DNA from: JALZHR01 sp036388475
GTDB lineage: Bacteria > Acidobacteriota > Blastocatellia > Pyrinomonadales > Pyrinomonadaceae
Assembly (NCBI GenBank): GCA_036388475.1
Contig: DASVRT010000094.1
Coordinates: 1 to 64,000 of the forward strand
Reading direction: 5' to 3'
Length of the DNA: 64,000 nt
Part shown: one piece after another, positions 1-7,178 of the stretch
How positions within the stretch are numbered: position 1 is the stretch's first letter
How the letters are laid out: each line of letters opens with the position of its first letter
Position numbers and translations under genes: made by a program
Notes under the pieces: generated by a model
Database searches by the model: none
Seen by the model: the letters and a program-made list of their open reading frames with translations, nothing else
What the model was told of the DNA's origin: nothing

Positions 1-51
1 TTTAATTAAAAAAACAACCGCCTTCCGCCTGCTGCCTGCTGATTTCTGTAA

Positions 52-2043
52 TCACCTTTCCAAAACGTCGAACGCCTGCAAGCGACTGCCGTCAGCCGAG
101 TAAAGCAAGCCGGCGGTTTCGTCGCTCGTAAAACGCGCGTCCGGTTCGGCGACGAGAATAAAACGCGCGTCTTTTCCGGTGTGAACGTTGACGCCGACTA
201 AACCTTTTTTATCAAATGGTTTCGGCAAATCCGTGTAGAAATACATATAATTTCCCCGCAGGTCGGCGAGCCGCTTGCGGCGCAGGAAATAATCGGAAAG
301 CTTTTCGACCTGCCGCACCGGGTCGAGCCGGTCGAGCAGGCTTTCCTGCACCTCGCTGCGCGAAGGCGTCACGCGATTGATTGCGCCGCCGATGATTTTT
401 CCGCGCACGCTCGAAGCGGTCGGAATGTTGACCTGCAAACCATTTAGACGATTCAAAAGATTCGGCGTGCGCGAGGCGATTCCGAAAACGCTGATGCGGT
501 TTGTCACGTAATTTTTCACGGAATTCGAGGCAAGCGTCGTCAAATCAAACGAGGAAAAACGCGATTTCAAACCCGACCAGCGCAGCGACAAAACCGAGCG
601 CGCCAGATTTGCTCCGCGCACGACGTTCAAAGCCGAAGTCGCCAGCCCGCCGTAGCGAAAATAAAGCGCGGCGGCGCGCAGCGCGATGCCCGCGACGATG
701 CGGAAAACGCCGCGCGAAGGAGCTTTGTGCTTAACTCTCCAAATTTCATTCGGATTTTGGTCTTTGGTCTTCGGATTTTGGTCTTCGAGAAAGGAATTCT
801 GCCGCCCGAAATTTGAAGTTTGGAAGCGCCGGTTATTTTGCGCTTTGAAGTTTGAATTTCGGAGTTGAAACGCGGCGATTTCATCTTTCCCGCCGACGAC
901 CGCTTCGCCGCGTTCGTTTATCAAAACGAACTGCGCGCGCTCGACGTCGTGTTCAAAATCCGAAATTTTCTTTCCCGTGCGCGTGTCAATCGTGATTAAA
1001 TCGTCTTTATCGGCGACCAGAATCGTGCCGGCATCGGCGAAAACAAAATTCGTCAAGCCTTTGTCCGCGCCTTTGTAGCGCCACAGGGTTTTGCCGTTTT
1101 TCGTGTCGATTGCCGAAACGCCGAAACTGCCTTTTTCTTCCGTTTCGCCGTCTTTGATGCGCGTAAATTGCCCGCCGGTTCTGACATATAAAACGTTTCC
1201 GACAATTGCCATTTCCGGCGTGACGCCCAAATCCTTCGCTTCCCATTCGACTTTTCCGCTCTGCCGGTTTATGGCGCGGACTTTGCCTCTGCCGGAAGTA
1301 TAAATGTATTTTTCATCAAAAACCGGGTCGGATTCAGTCAGAGCCAAGCCGCCTTCGTTGATTTTAAACCGCTCGCGCTCGCTTTCTCGCCCGGTGCGCG
1401 CGTCATAAGCGGTCGCGCCTTCGTAAAAAAGATAAAGCCTGCCGTCGAGCATCAAAGGCGGGCGATAATTGTCCAGCGTGAAAGGAATTTCGCCCAAATT
1501 TTCGCCGAAGCGCGAAGGCATCATCTCGACGTCGGATTCAAGCTCTTTTTTCCAGAGTTCGGTGCCGTCCGAAAGCCGCAGAACGTGAATTTGCGGCGAG
1601 CGTTTTAATTCTCCGCCGGCGCTGCCTTTCGCTTTTTTGACCAGCACGACGGCGAGCAAATCCGCTTCCGGTTCGACCGCCAACTGCATCACGTCGCCTT
1701 TGACTTTGTCGCTGCGCCAGAGCGTCGCGCCCGACAGCAAATCAATCGCTTCGACGCGCGATTTGTCGCCTTCGTCGAGCGAAAGCAAAATCAAATCAGT
1801 GCCGGGAATCGGCGTAATCGAAGTTTCGTCCAAGCCTCTGTGCTGTCTGCGCCAGAGCCTTTCGCCCGTTTGCCCGTCGAGCGCGTAGAGCGAATTTTCG
1901 CTGCCCGCCAGCATAATTCCGAAATCGGTGGTTTGATAAAACCGAACTTTCCCGTCGAGATTTGTCTGCCAGACCGGCTGCGCGTTTGCGCAAATCGCCG
2001 CCGCAAAGCACAAAAGACACAAAAGTAAAACAGAAACCTTCAT
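52..2043 (-). CDS. Secreted PQQ-like beta-propeller protein
   Basis: Exported protein of about 663 residues. The start is taken at 2043, where a clean signal peptide begins (MKVSVLLLCLLCF...ANAQ). The longer frame from 2067 would run into the terminator hairpin at 2065-2100. The first ~400 residues carry repeats of PQQ/quinoprotein-propeller type, for example SLYALDGQTGERLWRR and VRAINRQSGKVEWEA. Such propellers serve as scaffolds (BamB-like) or as dehydrogenases; no cofactor or catalytic residue was recognised, so a scaffold role is the guess. Residues ~395-440 are low-complexity and encoded by a 7-bp repeat array (752-864). A helical stretch (~460-560) follows, then a last blade (SADGSRLQAFDVLER). 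It is the last gene of a same-strand run with the sigma/anti-sigma pair, but a terminator separates it. Confidence 0.8.
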   Translation of the reverse strand: MKVSVLLLCLLCFAAAICANAQPVWQTNLDGKVRFYQTTDFGIMLAGSENSLYALDGQTGERLWRRQHRGLDETSITPIPGTDLILLSLDEGDKSRVEAIDLLSGATLWRSDKVKGDVMQLAVEPEADLLAVVLVKKAKGSAGGELKRSPQIHVLRLSDGTELWKKELESDVEMMPSRFGENLGEIPFTLDNYRPPLMLDGRLYLFYEGATAYDARTGRESERERFKINEGGLALTESDPVFDEKYIYTSGRGKVRAINRQSGKVEWEAKDLGVTPEMAIVGNVLYVRTGGQFTRIKDGETEEKGSFGVSAIDTKNGKTLWRYKGADKGLTNFVFADAGTILVADKDDLITIDTRTGKKISDFEHDVERAQFVLINERGEAVVGGKDEIAAFQLRNSNFKAQNNRRFQTSNFGRQNSFLEDQNPKTKDQNPNEIWRVKHKAPSRGVFRIVAGIALRAAALYFRYGGLATSALNVVRGANLARSVLSLRWSGLKSRFSSFDLTTLASNSVKNYVTNRISVFGIASRTPNLLNRLNGLQVNIPTASSVRGKIIGGAINRVTPSRSEVQESLLDRLDPVRQVEKLSDYFLRRKRLADLRGNYMYFYTDLPKPFDKKGLVGVNVHTGKDARFILVAEPDARFTSDETAGLLYSADGSRLQAFDVLER
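752..864. repeat. Heptanucleotide array inside a coding region
   Basis: Five perfect 7-bp steps at 752-786 (GGATTTT GGTCTTT GGTCTTC GGATTTT GGTCTTC). A second heptad stretch of TTTGAAG/TTTGGAA words follows at 812-864. The reading frame of the propeller gene passes through unbroken as a linker rich in N, Q and K. Confidence 0.8.
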
Positions 2044-2064
2044 ACCATTATTATCCACAAAAAA

Positions 2065-2100
2065 CACGAAATAACACTAAAATTTTAGTGTTATTTCGTG
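2065..2100 (-). terminator. Intrinsic terminator of the TIMP-like gene
   Basis: Perfect 36-bp palindrome (CACGAAATAACACTAAAA and its complement). On the minus strand it is followed by six T. It lies between the 2127-2651 gene and the beta-propeller gene. Confidence 0.8.
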
Positions 2101-2126
2101 TGATGCGCGCCGATTGCAAAAAGTTT

Positions 2127-2651
2127 CTATGAGAAAAAGGAACGGATTTTATTCCATACTTTTGACCAAAAACTTTCAAGCCGCTCATTGGGCAAAGTTG
2201 ACGGTTCAGCCTTCGGCGGTTCAAAAACTTTTTCCGCGCCGAAGATTTCGGCAAGCTTGTCGGGGTCGATAACGGCGCGACTGCAAATGTTGGCTTTTAA
2301 AGGTTTTCCATTTGCCGCTACATAATCTGTTTGACCGATTTTGTAACGTAAACTGCAACTCCGGTTATCCGTTTCGCTTTCAACAATTACCGTTTCGGAT
2401 TCAACTCCTTGCCACGCCCGAAATACTTTAAATTCGACATCGACATATTGTTCTTCGGAGTAAACCTTACCTTTTCCGGTTTTCAGTTTCCGCGTTTGCG
2501 GCGCGCTGATTGAAACTACCTGACCCTGAAAAACCGCATCCGTTTTTCTCAAGGCTTCGACGCTCTGTTTCGCGTCCATCCGTGCACACGTGCAAGCCGA
2601 TGCTAAATTGTGGCTGAAGAGCAAAAACAGAACGACCGCAAAAATTCTCAT
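2127..2651 (-). CDS. Secreted TIMP/NTR-like domain protein
   Basis: 174 residues with a signal peptide (MRIFAVVLFLLFSHNLASA) directly followed by the mature N-terminus CTCARMDAKQSVEALRKTD. A Cys-x-Cys at the exact mature N-terminus followed by a beta-rich ~110-residue OB-like domain is the layout of the NTR/TIMP fold. In animals the N-terminal Cys chelates the metalloprotease zinc; a protease-inhibitor role here is only inference. Further cysteines (NRSCSLRY, NICSRAV) could form the usual disulfides. It starts 5 nt after the anti-sigma stop codon, so it is probably translated from the same mRNA. The C-terminal tail is basic and aromatic (FWSKVWNKIRSFFS). Confidence 0.65.
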   Translation of the reverse strand: MRIFAVVLFLLFSHNLASACTCARMDAKQSVEALRKTDAVFQGQVVSISAPQTRKLKTGKGKVYSEEQYVDVEFKVFRAWQGVESETVIVESETDNRSCSLRYKIGQTDYVAANGKPLKANICSRAVIDPDKLAEIFGAEKVFEPPKAEPSTLPNERLESFWSKVWNKIRSFFS

Positions 2652-2656
2652 AAACC

Positions 2657-3787
2657 TTAGTTGTGAATTCGGTAAGCTTTGCTTTTCCAGACGACGACGA
2701 CCGTTCCGCTCAAATTCTCGGCAATCGAGCGCAAGTCGGAATCGAGGCGTTTGTAATCGTCCGCGCCGCGCCGAATCATAATCTGTGGCTGCTGCCCGTA
2801 AGCCGAATCAACCCAGACATTATTGACCTGACGAAACGTTTTGCCGCCGACGGAGCGCGCTTCGCCGGTTTTGTTTTTATCCGCGGACGCACGTTTTTTC
2901 GACGGCGAATTCGGCGTTGACTGCGTGCCGAGACGTAATTTTTGCGAGTCGCTAAGGCTGTCGCGGTCTGCCTCGCGATTTTTCTCCGAAATTTCTTTTG
3001 CCTCTTCGTCCGCTCGCTGCTGTTTGGAATCTTTCGGAGCGGGCGCGACGGCAACCATCTCGGTCGTTTTATTCAACGACGCCGTATTTGAAGCTTCTCC
3101 GTTAAGCACCAATGGCTTTTGCCGTTCATTTTTCACAGGCTCCGGCGGCTGGGCGGGCGCGGGCAAAACGGCGATGTCGGCTGAATTCGCGTTCACGCTC
3201 GTCGCGTTTGAAACGGCAGACTTCAGGGTCGTGTTTGAATTGCTCATCACGCCCGGATTGGCGTTTGCCGCGTTCGACGACGTGTTGCTCGAATAAGTTT
3301 CGAACGTGTCCGTTTCGCCGTCGTCGCTGGCGCCGCTCGTGCCTTTCGATGTTTCGCGTATGGTTTCTTTTTGGGCGACTGAAACGTTTTGCGAGTCGTT
3401 CGCCGTTTGCAGCACCAGAACCGCAATGATTCCGGCGAAGACAAGCGCCAGCGCGCCCATCGCCAAAGTGATTTGCGGAAACGCGAAAAGCCTTCGATAC
3501 CAGGGAATTGCAGTCGCGACGACCGGAATAATACTGCCTTCTCCGGCGTGAATTGTTTCACTTTCGGTTTCGGCATTAAACGAAATCAGATTCGACAAAA
3601 TTTTTCGACACTTCGCGCATTCCGCCAGATGCCGGACGACGCGCCCGCGCGCTTTCGACGTCAAAGCGTTTTCGGCAAAAAGCGAAATCTCGTCTGCGTC
3701 CATATGCGCGGCGAAAGTTTGCACGCTTTCGCCTTGCGCCGCGCGGCGCAAAAGAGAATCTATTTCCTTGTCGAATTCTTCTATCAT
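2657..3787 (-). CDS. Zinc-finger anti-sigma factor, single TM
   Basis: 376 residues. The N-terminal ~75 residues contain HLAECAKCRKIL, the HxxxCxxC zinc-binding motif of ZAS-type anti-sigma factors, which hold an ECF sigma factor at the membrane. A hydrophobic segment (MGALALVFAGIIAVLVLQ, about residues 113-130) is the membrane anchor. A long low-complexity region rich in S, N, T and A follows, then a small C-terminal domain (SVGGKTFRQVNNVWVDSAY...). It lies 81 nt downstream of the sigma gene on the same strand, which supports a sigma/anti-sigma pair. Its start codon lies inside a 7-bp repeat hairpin (3785-3851). Confidence 0.8.
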   Translation of the reverse strand: MIEEFDKEIDSLLRRAAQGESVQTFAAHMDADEISLFAENALTSKARGRVVRHLAECAKCRKILSNLISFNAETESETIHAGEGSIIPVVATAIPWYRRLFAFPQITLAMGALALVFAGIIAVLVLQTANDSQNVSVAQKETIRETSKGTSGASDDGETDTFETYSSNTSSNAANANPGVMSNSNTTLKSAVSNATSVNANSADIAVLPAPAQPPEPVKNERQKPLVLNGEASNTASLNKTTEMVAVAPAPKDSKQQRADEEAKEISEKNREADRDSLSDSQKLRLGTQSTPNSPSKKRASADKNKTGEARSVGGKTFRQVNNVWVDSAYGQQPQIMIRRGADDYKRLDSDLRSIAENLSGTVVVVWKSKAYRIHN

Positions 3788-3851
3788 TTATCAGTTAACA
3801 TTTATCATTTATCGGTTCTTATCGTTCAATGATAAATGTGCAATGTTCAAC
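3785..3851. repeat. Heptanucleotide hairpin between sigma and anti-sigma genes
   Basis: CATTTAT CAGTTAA CATTTAT CATTTAT CGGTTCT in strict 7-bp steps from 3785. The complementary words GATAAATG and CAATGTT follow at 3831-3848. It contains the anti-sigma start codon. Confidence 0.75.
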
Positions 3852-3868
3852 GCCAGTGTCAGAACGCT

Positions 3869-4819
3869 TTAATGTAAAAAATCTTGCAAACAAGCCAGAA
3901 GCACCAGCCAGCCGAACAATTTTTCGATGCTCAAGTCCAGTTTAGATGCCGTTTCCGACAGGTAGCGTTTGACTTCTTCCGGCTTCCAGCCGTGTTCGGC
4001 GCAAAGAATTTTTTCGACCGACTTGCGGATTTCCGTCTGGATGCGGGCGAGCTTGCGACTTGCCGTCGCTTCGTGAAAGCCTAAAGTCGCGCCGATGTCT
4101 TTGAGCTTTAAATCGTCGAAATAATAAAGCTTCATAATCAGCTTGTCTTCGGCTTCGAGCCGCGCAATCGCCTGTTTCAGCGCGTCGGAAATGTCTCGCC
4201 GCGTTTGTTTTTCGCTGAAAACGTCTTCCGGATTGTCGCTGTGCGCGACGATTTTTGAGTTTTCCGAGTTTTCCGAAGATTCGTTTGCCAGGTTTTCAAA
4301 CTCGCGCGCCTCTTCAATCTGCACGAACTTCGACTGCTTGCGAAACTCGTCAACCGCCAGCTGCGAAACGACGGCGCGCAGCCAGCCCGCCAGGCTGCCG
4401 CGCCCCGAATAATAACCGAGCTTGCCGCGCCGCGCGCCGCCCGTTTCCTTCAAGCCGTAAAGCTCAGCCCAGATTGAGCCTGCCAGATCTTCCGCGTCCT
4501 CGTTATTCGAGGAAATCTTGCGCGCCGCCGATTTGACGGTGGCGTCGTATTTCGTCACCAAATCGTTCCACGCCGCTTCGTCGTTGCGCTCGCAGGCGAT
4601 AATCAGACATAAATCGTCGGCGTTCAGCGCGTCGATAAATTCTTTTATCTCCGCGTTTGAAGCATTTTCGTGGTCGCGCAGAACGTATTTTTCGATTGAC
4701 GCCGCGACGCGGGCGGACAAATCCGACGCTTCCAGTTGCCGCGAATTTTCGGCGCGGGCGAGCAATCGCGCGGCGGCGTCTTCGACAATGGATTTATGTT
4801 TTTCGGCAAGCGCGGTCAT
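3869..4819 (-). CDS. ECF-type RNA polymerase sigma factor
   Basis: 316 residues, longer than the usual ~190 for ECF sigma factors. An N-terminal extension of ~75 residues precedes region 2 (WNDLVTKYDATVKSAARKI, then EDAEDLAGSIWAELYG). Region 4 is a helix-turn-helix (LEAEDKLIMKLYYFDD, then LKDIGATLGFHEATASRKL). The extra C-terminus (~45 residues, AEHGWKPEEVKRYLSETASK...) matches no part I recognise. Together with the zinc-finger anti-sigma gene downstream, it probably forms an envelope-responsive regulatory pair. Confidence 0.85.
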   Translation of the reverse strand: MTALAEKHKSIVEDAAARLLARAENSRQLEASDLSARVAASIEKYVLRDHENASNAEIKEFIDALNADDLCLIIACERNDEAAWNDLVTKYDATVKSAARKISSNNEDAEDLAGSIWAELYGLKETGGARRGKLGYYSGRGSLAGWLRAVVSQLAVDEFRKQSKFVQIEEAREFENLANESSENSENSKIVAHSDNPEDVFSEKQTRRDISDALKQAIARLEAEDKLIMKLYYFDDLKLKDIGATLGFHEATASRKLARIQTEIRKSVEKILCAEHGWKPEEVKRYLSETASKLDLSIEKLFGWLVLLACLQDFLH

Positions 4820-4915
4820 CTGTTAGCGAATCGGAAAGAGTTTAGCAGAAATTAGATGCGTTTGACACGGCGAAAAGTTTGTAAATCGACAAATGAAACT
4901 CCGCGCGCGGTTCGT

Positions 4916-4921
4916 TATAAT
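4916..4921 (+). promoter_or_regulatory. Candidate -10 box of a leaderless gene
   Basis: Perfect TATAAT placed 6 nt upstream of the ATG at 4928. An ATGAAA hexamer lies 17 nt further upstream (4893-4898, 4/6 match to TTGACA). Transcription would start at or near the A of the ATG. Confidence 0.45.
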
Positions 4922-4927
4922 AATCGA

Positions 4928-5815
4928 ATGATTGAGAAAACCGAATTTCACTCCGCAAACTGCGTGCGTCTCGCCAACGGCGAAACTGAATTAATCGTCT
5001 CGACCGCCTACGGTCCGCGAATTTTATTTTACGGCTTTACGGGCGGCGAAAATATTTTAGGCTGGCATCCGGAAGCGCGCGTCGAAACCGCGCTCGGCGA
5101 ATGGCGACCTTACGGCGGTCATCGTTTATGGCTGGCGCCGGAAAATATGCCGCTTTCCTACGCGCCCGACAATTCCGAGGTCGAATATTTTGCCGAAAAC
5201 GATTTTTCCGCGCGTTTCGTTCAGCCGCTCGAAGTCGAGACGAAAACGCAGAAAGAAATTATACTGACGCTCGGCGAAAAGGGAAGCGAAACGATTGTCG
5301 AACATCGCCTCACGAATCGCGGCGCGGCGGAAATCGAGTTGTCGGCGTGGGCTTTGACGATTATGCGCGGCGGCGGCGAAGCGATAATTCCCCAGGAACC
5401 TTTCAAGCCTTACGGCAGCGAAAATCTTTTGCCGGTGCGCTCGGCGGCTTTCTGGTCATACACGGATTTGACCGATTCGCGCTGGCGTTTCGAGAAAAAT
5501 TTTATTCGCCTCGGCGTCGATGAAAACAAGCCCGAACCGCAGAAAATCGGCGTTTTAAACCGGCAGGGCTGGACGGCTTACGCGTGGCGTAATCTGTTGT
5601 TCGTCAAAAAATTCGATTTCGTCGAAACGGCGGTTTATCCCGATATGAACTCCAACACGGAAGTTTACACCGCCGGTTCGTTCGTTGAAGTCGAATCGCT
5701 TTCGCCTTTGCAAAAATTGCCGCCGGGCGAATCGCTCATTTACACGGAACGCTGGCAGTTGTTTGAAAATGCCGGAATGGATGCCGTGGTCGCCTCATTC
5801 AGTGACGAAAAATGA
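4928..5815 (+). CDS. DUF4380-like protein
   Basis: 295 residues from the ATG at 4928. The open frame extends back to 4856, but those 24 residues look non-native and contain a promoter-like sequence. It begins MIEKTEFHSANCVRLANGE and contains GPRILFYGF, PYGGHRLWLAPE and a beta-rich body, resembling the DUF4380 family with an aldose-epimerase-like (galactose mutarotase) fold. The GGHRLW motif sits where sugar-binding residues occur in that fold. The substrate is unknown and no signal peptide is seen. It is divergently transcribed from the sigma factor gene. Confidence 0.65.
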   Translation: MIEKTEFHSANCVRLANGETELIVSTAYGPRILFYGFTGGENILGWHPEARVETALGEWRPYGGHRLWLAPENMPLSYAPDNSEVEYFAENDFSARFVQPLEVETKTQKEIILTLGEKGSETIVEHRLTNRGAAEIELSAWALTIMRGGGEAIIPQEPFKPYGSENLLPVRSAAFWSYTDLTDSRWRFEKNFIRLGVDENKPEPQKIGVLNRQGWTAYAWRNLLFVKKFDFVETAVYPDMNSNTEVYTAGSFVEVESLSPLQKLPPGESLIYTERWQLFENAGMDAVVASFSDEK

Positions 5816-5824
5816 TTTACAGGT

Positions 5825-5887
5825 GACTTCAAGTCATTTGAATTCGACTTTAACTCATTCCGAGCCGACTGAAAGTCGCTTGAAGTC
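5825..5887. repeat. Hairpin between convergent genes
   Basis: GACTTCAAG (5825-5833) and its exact complement CTTGAAGTC (5879-5887) enclose further roughly 7-bp words based on GACTT/GACTG. It covers the 3' ends of two convergent genes and may act as a bidirectional terminator. Confidence 0.6.
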
Positions 5888-6905
5888 AGCGCAGATGTTT
5901 TCTTAAAAAACTCACAATCTTCCAGCCGTCCAGATAAACCCACGGCTTTTCGCCGAGCGTGTAATGCCCGCAGGGAATTTTCACGGCGCTGTGTTCGATG
6001 TCGCGGTCGCGCAGGGCTTTCATCAAACGGCGCGATAAATCGACCGGAAACGTCAAATCGTAAAGCGTGTAAATGTAGCGCTGCGGGCGCGGCGGCATCG
6101 CGGCGAGCTTGTCCATATAAACCATCGGCGAAATCGGCAGCCAGAACTCGCGCAATTCATCCAATGAAACATTATTTCCGATGCCTTCCTTGACGTGATA
6201 GGTCGAAAGCCCGCGCCAGACGACGTCGGCGACGTAGCCCGAAACGTGATTGAAAACGCCCGCGTCAATCGTCAAATCGTGCGCGAAAGCGAAAAATCCG
6301 ACGCAAGAGCCGATGCTTGTTCCGACGACGCCGACTTTTTCATAACCCTGCTGTTTCAGCCAGCGCACCGCCGCGCGCGTATCGACGACCGATTGCCTTA
6401 AGGACTGCAAAGTGCGCCCGACATTCGGCGCGACCAGATAATCGGCGCGTTCCAGTTCCGGCGGCATTCTTTCTTCGTGATACGGCAGCGTCAGGCGCAG
6501 AGCCGTCACGCCGACGCGGTTAAAAACCCTGCACAAATCGAAATAGGTTTTCGCTTTAGCGTTCCAGTGCGGCAGAACGACGACCGCCGATTTTTTATTT
6601 TCTTTATGCGGAAACAGTTGAGCGTAAGCCGTGTTGTTTTCAATCGAAGGCGTTTCAATCGTGCTCGTCCAAGTCAATTGCTGACCGTCGAGACGGTAAT
6701 CGTCGATTTCGGGCAAATGAAAAAATTCGTCGCTGTTGGCGAGAACCTTTTTCGAGTATTCGCGGAAAATTCGGCGCGGGTCGTCGCCGTTCGCGCTATC
6801 GGTGATAAATTCCGTTCCCCATTCAAACGGGCGCACGACGCGATTGGCGTTGAGCATCGCAAAATAGCGCTCGCGGTTGTGCATATAATGTTTGAGCATA
6901 AACAT
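5886..6905 (-). CDS. Alpha/beta hydrolase, ABHD18-like
   Basis: 339 residues, or 337 if the second ATG (MLKHYMHNRERYFAML) is used. The nucleophile elbow GTSIGS puts the candidate serine at about residue 197. GHYTLGEKPW near the C-terminus supplies a candidate catalytic histidine (~312). The overall layout (N-terminal VVVLPHWNAKAKTYFDL, then ALRLTLPYHEERMPPELERA) fits the uncharacterised ABHD18 hydrolase family. No signal peptide, so probably cytoplasmic. The substrate is unknown. Confidence 0.7.
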   Translation of the reverse strand: MFMLKHYMHNRERYFAMLNANRVVRPFEWGTEFITDSANGDDPRRIFREYSKKVLANSDEFFHLPEIDDYRLDGQQLTWTSTIETPSIENNTAYAQLFPHKENKKSAVVVLPHWNAKAKTYFDLCRVFNRVGVTALRLTLPYHEERMPPELERADYLVAPNVGRTLQSLRQSVVDTRAAVRWLKQQGYEKVGVVGTSIGSCVGFFAFAHDLTIDAGVFNHVSGYVADVVWRGLSTYHVKEGIGNNVSLDELREFWLPISPMVYMDKLAAMPPRPQRYIYTLYDLTFPVDLSRRLMKALRDRDIEHSAVKIPCGHYTLGEKPWVYLDGWKIVSFLRKHLR

Positions 6906-6985
6906 TTATGGTAAGAAAATTGATGTTTAAGCGCAAACCACGAAAAATTAGCCCCAAACAAACACGAAAGAATAAAAGAAATTCA

Positions 6986-7172
6986 GCCGCCGCAGAACAC
7001 GGAGAGAAAGAAAATGAAACCACGGATTTACACAAATAAACACAAGATAATTTAACAAGATAGAATAGGCTTCGCGACTTGATAAACAGGATAAAATCAT
7101 TTTCTTATCGCGCGTCCGCCCGTGTAAATCCGTGATTTCATTTTCTCAAAAATCTCTGTGTTCTGCGGCGGC
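6986..7172. repeat. Long imperfect inverted repeat, ~187 nt
   Basis: Arms 6986-7033 and 7122-7172 are nearly complementary over about 48 nt, for example GCCGCCGCAGAACAC against GTGTTCTGCGGCGGC and GGATTTACAC against GTGTAAATCC. It fills the gap between the hydrolase gene and the VIT/VWA gene. Confidence 0.75.
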
Positions 7173-7178
7173 TGATTC

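Noticed and set aside
2841..3296. Long plus-strand frame opposite the anti-sigma gene
   Set aside because: Antisense shadow of the low-complexity region of a well-supported gene.
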